Shown here: in pieces, positions 16,147 to 24,606 of the stretch | Layout: each line of letters begins with the position of its first letter | Position numbering within the stretch: the stretch's first letter is position 1 | DNA from: Candidatus Yanofskyibacteriota bacterium | GTDB lineage: Bacteria; Patescibacteriota; Minisyncoccia; JACQLN01 | DNA length: 51,301 bases | Assembly: GCA_943359335.1 (NCBI GenBank) | Contig: CALRHC010000005.1 | Coordinates: forward strand, 1 to 51,301 | Direction: 5' to 3' | The notes under the pieces: generated by a model | Told to the model about the DNA's origin: nothing | Databases searched by the model: none | Seen by the model: only the letters and a program-made list of their open reading frames with translations | Program-made: the position numbers and the translations under genes

Positions 16147-16911
16147 TTAATATACTACAACCGCCTTGTTATCTAACAATGCCCAATCTTTTATAAATCT
16201 ACTTTTAGACATCGTTACCTTCCCATAAACTGGGTCCATTAAAATAATATATTTTGGATTTTCCGGCGTACCAATAAAACCAATTACAACCCTAGTATGT
16301 TCACCATGAACCGCTTTAATATATTTTCCTTCCCATGTAAACCAAGAAATATCTTTACCATTTCCTATAGAACCCCACACAATAACAGGATGCCCATTTT
16401 TAACTTCACTTAAAACATCGAATAATTGGGCATCTTTCATCTTTTTAGCATCACGATACTGCAAAGCCAAATCTATAATCGGCTGTTCATAAACCCCATA
16501 ACCCCAATTAGGAATTTTGCCATCTATATTGCCCACAAAACCTTTATCAGGATCGCCCCAAACATTAAATTCATTTCTAGATTCAGTAGTTTCAAATTTT
16601 AAATCGCCAATAAGTTCGGTTTCGGTTACAGAAATGTTATAAAAACTCAAAACCATTTTTAAAGCCGCAACTTCGCAAGAAAGAGCATGTTCTTGTTTAT
16701 GAAACGGCACATTTAAAATAATATCAACAGTTTTATTAGAAGAAGATAATGCTTGAGCCGAATACATTACTTGTTTTTCGACTCTAACTAATTTAAGAAA
16801 CCAATCATTTACAGAATTACTAATAACTTTAGCCGCACTCGTAAAATAAAAAATAACCGTTGTTATTAAAACGATTAACAGCGCCCAGAGTATCTTTTTT
16901 CTTTTTGACAT
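16147..16911 (-). CDS. C39-like cysteine peptidase, membrane-anchored
   Basis: 254 residues with an N-terminal transmembrane segment (about 8-26) and an extracytoplasmic papain-like C39 domain (PF13529-like). The domain begins with VPFHKQEHALSCEVAALKMV, whose Cys is the predicted nucleophile, and the partner His is in GEHTRVVIGF, followed by ILMDP. It probably cleaves a peptide at the cell surface or remodels envelope proteins; the substrate is unknown. A TGN-extended TATAAT lies about 9 nt before the ATG. Located next to the nuclease and tRNA-Ala genes. Confidence 0.85.
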   Translation of the reverse strand: MSKRKKILWALLIVLITTVIFYFTSAAKVISNSVNDWFLKLVRVEKQVMYSAQALSSSNKTVDIILNVPFHKQEHALSCEVAALKMVLSFYNISVTETELIGDLKFETTESRNEFNVWGDPDKGFVGNIDGKIPNWGYGVYEQPIIDLALQYRDAKKMKDAQLFDVLSEVKNGHPVIVWGSIGNGKDISWFTWEGKYIKAVHGEHTRVVIGFIGTPENPKYIILMDPVYGKVTMSKSRFIKDWALLDNKAVVVY

Positions 16912-16963
16912 TACTTAATTATTATACCGCAAAATCAATGACTCGAGCTAAGCTAAGCTTAAG

Positions 16964-17034
16964 TGGACCCAGTGAGAATCGAACTCACGCCTGCACAATG
17001 CGAATGTGCCGTTATACCACTTAACTATGGGCCC
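16964..17034 (-). tRNA. tRNA-Ala (CGC)
   Basis: Acceptor GGGCCCA/TGGGTCC with a G3-U70 pair, the alanine identity element; anticodon stem GCACA/TGTGC, loop TTCGCAT (anticodon CGC); T-arm GAGTTCGATTCTC. No encoded CCA. Confidence 0.93.
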
Positions 17035-17083
17035 TATTGTTTACTTCTAGATGATATCTATTATAAGAGATTGGCTCAAGAGC

Positions 17084-17587
17084 TTAAGAATCACTACTCA
17101 ACGAAGACTCTTTGTCTCTAACAAAAAATATCTTGGCGGCTTTTTTGGCTGTATCGTACATAACGGGCAATTCCAAATAATCTATACCTATTGCTACCCA
17201 AGCCAACCATACAGATAAAGAGGTTTCGTGACCTATCTTAAAACGACTCACTACAAATTCATCTGTTATCCAAAACAAGTGTAACCACTGAGAATTAAGA
17301 AAAAATAAATACAAAACATTTTTAAATTTGTAACCATCTCTTCTCAATTCATTAATATAAACAAAAGAAACAATTACTAAAGCCGGTATTTCTGTGTAGT
17401 CAGCTATTATTACTAAATACTCCCAAAACGGAGTTAGATTTATTAAACTAGCGCCTGTAATACGCTCTAAAACAACATTAAATGATAACCATATTAAATG
17501 AACCAACTGCCACAAAAAAAGAAATGAGGCCATCGCCACATTTGCTTTAAGATTATTTTCGTACCAATTCCAAAAACTTTTTAACAT
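17084..17587 (-). CDS. Conserved four-helix membrane protein, unknown function
   Basis: 167 residues with hydrophobic segments at about 17-38, 52-78, 87-108 and 125-143; aromatic-rich (WQLVHLIW, WLHLFWITDEF). No recognised motif. It lies 3 nt downstream of the cca gene on the same strand, so it is probably the last gene of a tag-cca unit and may be co-expressed with tRNA maturation by position only. Confidence 0.6.
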   Translation of the reverse strand: MLKSFWNWYENNLKANVAMASFLFLWQLVHLIWLSFNVVLERITGASLINLTPFWEYLVIIADYTEIPALVIVSFVYINELRRDGYKFKNVLYLFFLNSQWLHLFWITDEFVVSRFKIGHETSLSVWLAWVAIGIDYLELPVMYDTAKKAAKIFFVRDKESSLSSDS

Positions 17588-17590
17588 TTT

Positions 17591-19078
17591 TTATTTTACG
17601 TAATATTTTTCCTTTATTCCCTCGTCTTCTTTCTCCTTTTCTTCTTCCAGTTTATCTTTCCCCGCTTGGGCTAGTTTAACCAACTCTTCGCTAGATAATT
17701 TATTTAATTCTTTTATTCTTTCTATTAATTTTTCTTTTTCGTTTCTGGCGGGATCGTCTATAACCTCTTCCAATAAAGCATTAAGAATATGCCCTATTTT
17801 AGGCCCAGGCGCAACCTCAAGCACTATCATAACATCGTTACCATTAACCTTTAACATGCCCACGGTTAAGGGATCGCGCGAAACCTTGTCTATCATATAC
17901 TTTAAATGGCGTAAGCGATAAGGCTCGGCTTTTGGCACACCAGAACCTTTGCGTTCGGATTGTCTAAGTTCTAAAAGTTCTTCCATGTTTTCTGGCCCAA
18001 CTTTCCGCACCAACCTTCTAACCGATTTTTCGGTAACTTCGTCCACATTGTAATAGAACATATGGTAACGAACCAAAGTATAGACTTTTTCTATAAAATC
18101 TTTAGAAAATTTTAAACGCTCCAAAGCTTGGGTTGTCATTCTTGCCCCTACAAATTCATGCCCATGGAAACTGGCGTCTTCGCCAGTACCTTCTTTTGTG
18201 CGAGGTTTACCAATGTCGTGCAATAAACTGGCAAAGCGAACATAAATATTATAATTATATTTTGCCGCAAACCCTAAAGATTTCACCAAGTGTTCGAACA
18301 CGTTATAAATATGGTGTTTGTTTTGAGTCACGCCCACGCCTTCCTCAACTTCGGGTAAAACAATTTTTAATAAACCAAGTTCCTGCATTAAAATAATTCC
18401 TTTTTCTGGGTCGGCAGAACCAATAAGTTTAGTTAATTCGTCGCGAATTCTTTCGTGTGAAATTGCTTTTAAATTATTAGCTAAATTTTTTATGGCTAAT
18501 TTTGTAGCGGGTTCAATATCGAAACCTAATTGCGCAGCAAACCTAACCGCACGCATCATGCGCAGAGCATCTTCGTTAAAACGGTCTTCTGGTTTGCCAA
18601 CGGCTTTAATAATTTTTGATTTTATATCTTCCATTCCACCAAACGGATCTACAATATTTGTATTTTCATTCGTATCATTCGTGCTCATTCGTAAATTGGC
18701 ATCGAGTTTCAACGCAATGGCGTTGATAGTAAAATCTCTGCGCGCTAAATCATCTTCCACTTTTTGAGTGAAGATTACTTTATCGGGGTGGCGCTTATCG
18801 GTGTAAGATTCTTCTTTTCTAAACGGCGTAACTTCTACAACTTCTGTTTCGGTTTCGCTATGCCTAATCTTTACACCAACTGTTCCGAAGTCGTTTTCGT
18901 AAACGCTGTCTGTAAATATTTTTTGAATTTCTTCGGGTTTGGCGTTGGTGGTTATATCCCAATCGAAAGGTTCGCGATCCATTAAAAAATCGCGCACGCA
19001 ACCACCTACCAGATACGCTTGGTATCCAGCTTTTTCAAGTTCACTTAATATATTTTCTATGTGTTTTGGAATCTTCAT
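17591..19078 (-). CDS. cca: CCA-adding tRNA nucleotidyltransferase with HD domain
   Basis: 495 residues. The N-terminal polymerase-beta-like domain has YLVGGCVRD and FDWDITT (two metal-binding acidic residues), then RRDFTINAIA, RFNEDALRMMRAVRF and helper motifs. An HD domain follows with ASLLHDIGKP. Its product adds CCA to tRNA 3' ends, which matters here because nearly all tRNA genes in the window lack encoded CCA. The C-terminal tail is highly charged. Its start overlaps the upstream tag gene by 4 nt (ATGA), so they are translationally coupled. Confidence 0.94.
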   Translation of the reverse strand: MKIPKHIENILSELEKAGYQAYLVGGCVRDFLMDREPFDWDITTNAKPEEIQKIFTDSVYENDFGTVGVKIRHSETETEVVEVTPFRKEESYTDKRHPDKVIFTQKVEDDLARRDFTINAIALKLDANLRMSTNDTNENTNIVDPFGGMEDIKSKIIKAVGKPEDRFNEDALRMMRAVRFAAQLGFDIEPATKLAIKNLANNLKAISHERIRDELTKLIGSADPEKGIILMQELGLLKIVLPEVEEGVGVTQNKHHIYNVFEHLVKSLGFAAKYNYNIYVRFASLLHDIGKPRTKEGTGEDASFHGHEFVGARMTTQALERLKFSKDFIEKVYTLVRYHMFYYNVDEVTEKSVRRLVRKVGPENMEELLELRQSERKGSGVPKAEPYRLRHLKYMIDKVSRDPLTVGMLKVNGNDVMIVLEVAPGPKIGHILNALLEEVIDDPARNEKEKLIERIKELNKLSSEELVKLAQAGKDKLEEEKEKEDEGIKEKYYVK

Positions 19079-19647
19079 TTTTCGTATTTAAAACAATTTA
19101 CTGCATGATCATTAACCATGCCAACCGCTTGCATATGCGCATAACAAATTGTAGCACCCAAGAATCTAAAACCTCTACGCTTTAAATCTTTCGCCCAAAG
19201 TTCGGCTTCTTTAATTTTAACAGGATAATCTTTTAAGGTTTTAATTTTGTGATTAACCACCTTTCCGCCGACAAAACCCCACATATATTTGCTAAACGTG
19301 CCAAATTCTTTTTTAACTTCTAAAAACTTTTGTGCATTGTTTATAGCCGCTAAAATTTTTAATTTGTTTCTAACGATTCCGGCATCCGCCATTAAACGCT
19401 TAAAATCTTTAGCATTAAACTTAGCAACTTTTACTGGGTCAAAACCGGCAAAAGCTTTTTTGTAATTTTCGCGTTTTTTTAAAATGGTTAGCCAACTTAA
19501 ACCAGCTTGCGCGCTTTCCAAAACCAAAAACTCGAATATTTTATTGTCTTTATATACCGGCACACCCCATTCTTCGTCGTGGTATTTAATATATAAAGGA
19601 TTATCACTAACCCAAGGGCATCGGGTTTTGTTTTTTGCTAGAGGCAT
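19075..19647 (-). CDS. tag: DNA-3-methyladenine glycosylase I (Tag)
   Basis: 190 residues; removes 3-methyladenine from alkylated DNA. The family's zinc-binding residues are placed: Cys in TRCPWVSD, His in IKYHDEEWG, and His and Cys near the C-terminus in VNDHAVNCF. The segment ESAQAGLSWLTILKKR is the substrate-pocket signature. It overlaps cca by 4 nt. No DNA-repair partners are adjacent. Confidence 0.95.
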   Translation of the reverse strand: MPLAKNKTRCPWVSDNPLYIKYHDEEWGVPVYKDNKIFEFLVLESAQAGLSWLTILKKRENYKKAFAGFDPVKVAKFNAKDFKRLMADAGIVRNKLKILAAINNAQKFLEVKKEFGTFSKYMWGFVGGKVVNHKIKTLKDYPVKIKEAELWAKDLKRRGFRFLGATICYAHMQAVGMVNDHAVNCFKYEK

Positions 19648-19655
19648 TTATTTGG

Positions 19656-19726
19656 CTGCGGGACCTGGATTCGAACCAAGATACTCGCCTCCAGAGGGCG
19701 ATGTCCTACCATTAGACGATCCCGCA
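19656..19726 (-). tRNA. tRNA-Gln (CTG)
   Basis: Acceptor TGCGGGA/TCCCGCA, anticodon stem TCGCC/GGCGA with loop CTCTGGA (anticodon CTG), T-arm TTGGTTCGAATCCAG. The three bases after the discriminator (19653-19655) read CCA, the only encoded CCA among the tRNAs here. A partial copy of its 5' part lies at 19982-20037. Confidence 0.93.
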
Positions 19727-19730
19727 ATAT

Positions 19731-19979
19731 TTATAAATTTTTCAATATACTTAACTTCTCTCTGGATCCTTTATAACTCTTTAAATATTTTTCTCTTTCT
19801 CTTGCGTTTATTCGTGTAGCAAAACTTTCGGTATAAATAATCTTAAAAGGTATTCGGCTTTTAGTTGATCTTACTTTGCCAGCGTTATGATATACCAATC
19901 TATTATTGACATCAGCAGTCATGCCAACATAGTAACCGCCATCTTTTAAACTCTTAAGAATATAAACAAAATACGTCAT
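19731..19979 (-). CDS. GIY-YIG endonuclease-domain small protein
   Basis: 82 residues, a stand-alone GIY-YIG domain of the YhbQ/UPF0213 type: FVYILKS, YYVGMTADVNNRLVYHN, then RIPFKIIYTESF and KYLKSYKG. The catalytic pattern Y..Y, an Arg after the second strand, and a Glu later are present. The family includes homing and repair nucleases of uncertain role. The gene sits exactly between an intact tRNA-Gln gene and a duplicated, interrupted 5' part of the same tRNA, which suggests arrival by integration into the tRNA gene. Confidence 0.85.
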   Translation of the reverse strand: MTYFVYILKSLKDGGYYVGMTADVNNRLVYHNAGKVRSTKSRIPFKIIYTESFATRINAREREKYLKSYKGSREKLSILKNL

Positions 19980-19981
19980 TT

Positions 19982-20037
19982 TGTCCTACCATTAGCCTGC
20001 CCGCGGACGGGCTTGTCCGGCCAGGGACGATCCCGCA
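19982..20037 (-). pseudogene. tRNA-Gln 5' fragment interrupted by a GC-rich palindrome
   Basis: On the plus strand TGTCCTACCATTAG and ACGATCCCGCA match the intact tRNA-Gln 5' region (19703-19726). A 31-bp GC-rich, self-complementary insert (19996-20026) splits them without loss of tRNA bases, in the D-arm. It cannot form a full tRNA. Confidence 0.75.
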
Positions 20038-20115
20038 ATAGTTTAGAAAATACCATAAAACCCAACTTATTAAAAGTGCTTTAATTTGAATGTTTTGCTA
20101 TCCTATTAGGCATAC

Positions 20116-21663
20116 ATGCAGTCAAAAGCAATCAAAACATTAGGTGTAATATTATTGCTCGCGGGAATAGCCTTGGCATTACAATTCTCTACCCCAAACA
20201 TCGCTGATCCTGATGCTTTTTACCATATGGCACATGCTAAGGTTTATGCCGAGCGTGGAATATTTTATAGCGAATTTCCTTGGGCGCAGTTTTCTATAAT
20301 CAAAGAATTAAAATCCGATATTTGGTACGGCTTTCATTTGTTTTTAATTCCATTCACCTATTTTAAAGATACCTTAGGCATAAAACTTGCGGGCGCGTTT
20401 ATTACTTTTTTAACTTTAGGCGGTTTTTATTTTGCGCTAAACAAATTAAAAATTAAGTGGCCAATTTTATGGACACTTGTTTTTGTGTTAGCAACACCCG
20501 ATGTTATATACCGCTTAACAATGACTCGGCCACATAATTTATCGCTTGCTTTAACAGCAGTTATATTTGCGTTGTTTTTGACTTCTAGTAAGCGTTGGCC
20601 GTTATTTGTTTTAGGATTTATTACTGCCTTTCTACATTCCGCTTTAAGCTGGTTACCTTTAGCCGTTGTTATTTTAACTAGCTTGGTTTTAAAACTCCGC
20701 CGCGAACCAGCCAAATTTAATTCGATTATTTATTTAGCTATAGGAATTATTAGTGGCTTACTGGCTCGACCAAATCCATTTGCAGGTTTAAAAATTGCGT
20801 ATATTCAAGTAGTGCAAATTATATTTGTTAAATGGCAGAATATTCCCCTAGCCTTTGGTCGCGAACTAAAAACTCCAAGTTTTGATTCTATTTTGGCGAA
20901 TATTTTGCCAGTTATTTTAATAGGAATTGCGGGAATTATTTTATACAAACTATCAGTTAAAAAATATCGCGCCAACGAAATTGCTAATTCCAAAAACATA
21001 TTTTTCTCGGCTCTAGTTGTTTCTGTCTTCTTTTTGTTTATAACCTTATCTGTAGCCCGCCGAAGTTACGACATCTTTACCGGTTTTACTTTAATAACCG
21101 CTTCGTCTGCCTTAACTATTTATTTAAACAAATTAACAAATATAAAACACAAAAACTTTGTTGTTTCTGGTTTAATAATAGTTATTGGCTTTGCTAGTTT
21201 AAATTCCGTGCCTTTGTTTAAAAAATATAATAAAGATGCTTGGGCCGCCGACGACATGAAAGCTTCGGCGCTCTGGTTAAAAGAAAATGCCAAAGCTGGT
21301 GAAATTGTTTTTAATACCAGCTGGGATCAATTTGGCAGTTTAATGTTTTGGAATAATCAAAACTACTACATAAATGGTATGGACCCTATTTTCCAATATG
21401 CTTTAAGCCTAGCACTGTACTGGAAAAATCATTTTATGTTAGCCGATGTGGGTTATACCAATACCTGCGGTTTGATTCGTTGTAAACAAGAAGAAATAGA
21501 AACAACGCCATCGGTTTTAATAAACGATTTTAAAGCTTCATATGTTGTACTTAAAAAAACCCGAAACCCAAAAACATATTTTTATTGGGTAAAAGATAAA
21601 ACCTTCCCTTTGGTTTTTGAAAATAGCACCGAAGCAGTTTTTAAGGTGACGCCGTTAAAATGA
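20116..21663 (+). CDS. Multi-pass GT-C-like membrane protein (STT3-related pattern)
   Basis: 515 residues with about 11 hydrophobic helices. The first external loop has the acidic motif IADPDAFYHMAHA, similar in placement to the DXD-type motif of oligosaccharyltransferase STT3 and other GT-C proteins. The C-terminal globular part contains IVFNTSWDQFGSLMFW. It is likely an envelope glycosyltransferase, substrate unknown. A -10 candidate (TATTAG) lies 6 nt before the ATG. The gene resembles in plan, not in sequence, the one at 13370-14911, so the organism has at least two such enzymes. Confidence 0.65.
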   Translation: MQSKAIKTLGVILLLAGIALALQFSTPNIADPDAFYHMAHAKVYAERGIFYSEFPWAQFSIIKELKSDIWYGFHLFLIPFTYFKDTLGIKLAGAFITFLTLGGFYFALNKLKIKWPILWTLVFVLATPDVIYRLTMTRPHNLSLALTAVIFALFLTSSKRWPLFVLGFITAFLHSALSWLPLAVVILTSLVLKLRREPAKFNSIIYLAIGIISGLLARPNPFAGLKIAYIQVVQIIFVKWQNIPLAFGRELKTPSFDSILANILPVILIGIAGIILYKLSVKKYRANEIANSKNIFFSALVVSVFFLFITLSVARRSYDIFTGFTLITASSALTIYLNKLTNIKHKNFVVSGLIIVIGFASLNSVPLFKKYNKDAWAADDMKASALWLKENAKAGEIVFNTSWDQFGSLMFWNNQNYYINGMDPIFQYALSLALYWKNHFMLADVGYTNTCGLIRCKQEEIETTPSVLINDFKASYVVLKKTRNPKTYFYWVKDKTFPLVFENSTEAVFKVTPLK

Positions 21664-21705
21664 TATAATGCCTTTATTAGAGTTTAGGATTTAGAATTTT
21701 TTAAA

Positions 21706-22401
21706 ATGCCTCATTATACTTTCGCCCTAAAAGAAAAAAAAGTTATCGCCAAAGAAACAATGTTTTTTGTCTTTGAGTTTGGCGACCAAGATTTTAAATT
21801 TCGCCCTGGACAATTTATAGATATTTCTATAGAAGATCCAAAATACAAAGACGATAAAGGCAACGTACGTGCCTTTTCTATTGCCTCCTCCCCACTGGAC
21901 GATTACTTAATGATTGCGAGTCGCCTAACCGATAGCGCCATGAAGAAAAGCTTAGCCGAGCTAGAAATTGGCAGTTTAGTGCACGTAGATGGCCCTTTAG
22001 GCTCGTTTAAGCTTCATACCGATAAATCTATACCTGTTGTTATAATAACAGGCGGAATTGGCATTACCCTCTTTAGAAGTATTGTAAAAGATGCTACCGA
22101 AAACAATTCCGAACAAAAAATTACTCTAATATATTCTAACCGCACGCCCGAAGACGCTTCTTTTATAGAAGACCTAGAAGAATGGCAAGCTTACAACAAT
22201 AATTTTAACTTTATAACCCGCTGGACAAAAGAAGATGGGCACATAGACGAAAAATTTTTAAAGCAACACATAAAAAACTTAGCAGCACCGTATTATTATG
22301 TCGCCGGCCCACCTGGAATGGTGGCGGGTACCACGCAATTATTAATTGAAATTGGTGTTAAGGAAGATAATATAAAGTTTGAAGAATTCGCAGGATACTA
22401 A
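21706..22401 (+). CDS. FAD/NAD(P)-binding oxidoreductase, FNR family
   Basis: 231 residues. An N-terminal beta-barrel FAD domain has FRPGQFIDISI and RAFSIASSP (the RxxS FAD motif), then VDGPLGSF; the C-terminal NAD(P) domain has VVIITGGIGITLFRSI and YYVAGPPGMVAG. It moves electrons between NAD(P)H and a protein or flavin partner. It has no iron-sulfur or haem domain, so the partner must be encoded elsewhere. A TAGAAT box lies 8 nt before the ATG, inside a heptad-repeat spacer, pointing to a leaderless mRNA. Confidence 0.88.
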   Translation: MPHYTFALKEKKVIAKETMFFVFEFGDQDFKFRPGQFIDISIEDPKYKDDKGNVRAFSIASSPLDDYLMIASRLTDSAMKKSLAELEIGSLVHVDGPLGSFKLHTDKSIPVVIITGGIGITLFRSIVKDATENNSEQKITLIYSNRTPEDASFIEDLEEWQAYNNNFNFITRWTKEDGHIDEKFLKQHIKNLAAPYYYVAGPPGMVAGTTQLLIEIGVKEDNIKFEEFAGY

Positions 22402-22431
22402 AAAACATTCCGACCTTGGTCGGAATGTTTT
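22402..22431. terminator. Bidirectional terminator between convergent genes
   Basis: AAAACATTCCGACC and GGTCGGAATGTTTTG pair; T-runs exist on both strands between the FNR gene and the 22436-22936 gene. Confidence 0.85.
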
Positions 22432-22435
22432 GTTA

Positions 22436-22936
22436 TTACTCTAAGGGAACATAATACTTGGGAAGGGTTTTTACTATTCCGCTTGGCAATTTACTAGGAT
22501 ATATAAAACAATAATTCATCGCCTCGTGCCGCGAATTATACTCGAACACCATCGTGCCATAGTCCGCCACAAGTGTTTCGTATCTTTCTTTAAACTTATC
22601 GCGTCCAGAAATTTCTTTCTTTGACCATAAAAATTCTGGTCTATTTCTATTAGCAACTGCAATAGCAGTTAATCTGTTTTTATAAGTTTTTATACTTTCC
22701 TTTAAACCATAAAGATTCTCGGTCATGGTAAGAAGTTCGGAATATTCTTTAACCGAAGCCAGAGCTTCAACCTTGGGTTTAGTTTGTATTCTGCTAGGAG
22801 CAAAATACAAATGAAAAACAAAAACCAGCAACAACAAAAAAAATGCTATAACTGCGGCTATCTTTGAAAAAGCTAATCCTGCATCCTTTAATAAATCTGC
22901 CCACTCCCTAGATCTTACCGACCCAGCAGTGTTCAT
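22436..22936 (-). CDS. Single-pass membrane protein, unknown, SD-led
   Basis: 166 residues with one transmembrane helix (about 28-48, AAVIAFFLLLLVFVFHLYF) and a charged external domain containing aromatic-rich KERYETLVADY. No family recognised. The track start is a TTG at 22954, but GGGGAGG lies 5 nt before an ATG at 22936, so I choose that. Strong SD and slightly different composition set it apart from its ftsX neighbour; acquisition is possible. Confidence 0.6.
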   Translation of the reverse strand: MNTAGSVRSREWADLLKDAGLAFSKIAAVIAFFLLLLVFVFHLYFAPSRIQTKPKVEALASVKEYSELLTMTENLYGLKESIKTYKNRLTAIAVANRNRPEFLWSKKEISGRDKFKERYETLVADYGTMVFEYNSRHEAMNYCFIYPSKLPSGIVKTLPKYYVPLE

Positions 22937-22973
22937 ATTGGCCTCCCCAGCCAAAAAGTTAAAGAGCTAGTAG

Positions 22974-23894
22974 TTATATTTTTAGGTATCGCCTCATAGC
23001 AATCAAGCTAGAGATAACACCTAGAAATACCCCTACCAAAGTTTGAAGGAAAAATATTTGGAAAAAATTATTTCTAAAATACCCAGCAATATCTATACCC
23101 GAAAGAAAAGCCGAAATTTTTGGTGAAACAAAAACCAATATTGGGTAAAAAATTATGGTAGTTACCAAAGAAGCAGCCAATCCATGCAAAATGCCTTCAA
23201 TAATAAACGGACCTCGAATATACCAATTAGACGCACCTACCAAACGCATAACACCAATTTCTTCGCGCATAGAATAAATTTTTAAGCGAATAGTATTAAA
23301 TGTAACCAAAACCGCAATAAAACCAAGAGCCAAGGTAGCAATCAAACCCGAATTTCTTACGGTCCCTAAAATACTAGATAATTTTTCTATAACTTTCTGA
23401 TTCTGCCTATAATTAACCGTATCTACCATACTCGAAAATCTTGTGCTTTCCAAAAACGAAGCAATGGATTCATAGTTATCTATTAACTTAGCTTTAATAT
23501 TTAGCGAAGCTTCTAACGGATTATCGCCCAATTCTTCTAAAGATTTAATAATTAAAGGATTGTTTTCGTGCTCTGTTTCAAATTTAGCTAGAGCTTGCTG
23601 ACGAGAAATATATTCTACGCTTTTTACATCGGAAATTTTTTCGAGCTCCGATTTAACTTTTAAAATTTCGTTCTCGGTTGTGCTTAGTTTAAAATAAACC
23701 GAAATATCTACTTTTTGTTCTAAATCGGTAAGAATACTTCCAACCACAACAGAAAGCAAAAACAAGCTAGTTATTAAACCAAGCGTAATAACCATAACGC
23801 TAATAGTAGCTGTAGAAACCCACTTGTTTCGCCAAAAAGAATTTAAGCCTGATTTGGTAACCCTATTTAAAGTTGTAATTATTTTTTCTTTCAT
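22974..23894 (-). CDS. ftsX: FtsX, cell-division ABC transporter permease
   Basis: 306 residues. One N-terminal transmembrane helix (about 28-50), a large extracytoplasmic domain (about 55-180) and three C-terminal helices give the FtsX topology. The segment KIYSMREEIGVMRLVGAS marks the permease loop next to FtsE. FtsEX couples ATP use to activation of peptidoglycan hydrolases at the septum. FtsE lies just upstream, separated by a 31-nt heptad-repeat spacer. The order prfB-ftsE-ftsX is a known conserved cluster. Confidence 0.93.
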   Translation of the reverse strand: MKEKIITTLNRVTKSGLNSFWRNKWVSTATISVMVITLGLITSLFLLSVVVGSILTDLEQKVDISVYFKLSTTENEILKVKSELEKISDVKSVEYISRQQALAKFETEHENNPLIIKSLEELGDNPLEASLNIKAKLIDNYESIASFLESTRFSSMVDTVNYRQNQKVIEKLSSILGTVRNSGLIATLALGFIAVLVTFNTIRLKIYSMREEIGVMRLVGASNWYIRGPFIIEGILHGLAASLVTTIIFYPILVFVSPKISAFLSGIDIAGYFRNNFFQIFFLQTLVGVFLGVISSLIAMRRYLKI

Positions 23895-23932
23895 TAATTT
23901 TGACTTTTGATTTTTAAATTTTGATTTATATC
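23893..23932. repeat. Heptanucleotide repeat spacer before ftsX
   Basis: Plus-strand reads ATTTTGA, CTTTTGA, TTTTTAA, ATTTTGA, TTTATAT with a 7-nt period, the same period as the 7379-7445 tract. Confidence 0.5.
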
Positions 23933-24606
23933 AGGTATTTTCCCTTAAGATCATCTTTAACTACCTTGCCCTTTTCCATCAATATTACTCTGCGTTCCAA
24001 ATTATTAACAATACTATTGTCGTGGGTAGCTAAAATAACTGTAGCACCAAGTTCGTTTAATTTAAGCAATAAATTAACAACTTCCCAAGTGTTAATTGGA
24101 TCTAAGTTGCCGGTAGGCTCGTCGGCTACCAAAATATCTGGCCTGTGCACTAGGGCGCGGCCAATAGCTACACGCTGTCTTTCCCCACCAGAAAGCTGGT
24201 ATGGAAACTGATTAGCTTTATCTTCTAAACCAACCAGACTTAAAACCTGAGGCACGTCTTCTCTAATTTCTTCGTCATCTTTGCCAGCAACTTCCATTGC
24301 AAAAGCAATATTTTCGTAAGCCGTTTTTGTAGGTAAAAGTTTATAATCCTGAAAAACTGTTCCAATCTTTCGCCTCATATACGGCATCTCTTTATGATTT
24401 AAAGAATTTATAGATACATCTCCCACAATTATTTCGCCCATACTTGGAGCTTCTTCACCAATTAACATTCTTAATAATGTCGATTTACCTGCACCAGATG
24501 AACCTACTAACGAAACAAATTCTTTTGATTTAATAATTAAGTTTACATTTTCCAAAGCCACCATATGTGGCGGATAAATTTTGGAAACGTTTTTAAAATG
24601 AATCAT
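23926..24606 (-). CDS. ftsE: FtsE, cell-division ABC transporter ATPase
   Basis: 226 residues. Walker A GSSGAGKST, Q-loop TVFQDYKLLP, signature LSGGERQR, Walker B ILVADEPTGNLD and switch His in ATHDNS are all present. It powers FtsX. Its ATG overlaps the prfB stop as TAATG, and ftsX follows 31 nt later, which supports one operon. Confidence 0.97.
   Translation of the reverse strand: MIHFKNVSKIYPPHMVALENVNLIIKSKEFVSLVGSSGAGKSTLLRMLIGEEAPSMGEIIVGDVSINSLNHKEMPYMRRKIGTVFQDYKLLPTKTAYENIAFAMEVAGKDDEEIREDVPQVLSLVGLEDKANQFPYQLSGGERQRVAIGRALVHRPDILVADEPTGNLDPINTWEVVNLLLKLNELGATVILATHDNSIVNNLERRVILMEKGKVVKDDLKGKYLI

Noticed and set aside
16925-16963. Possible short repeat CTAAGCTAAGC near tRNA-Ala
   Set aside because: Too short and imperfect to be a repeat array.
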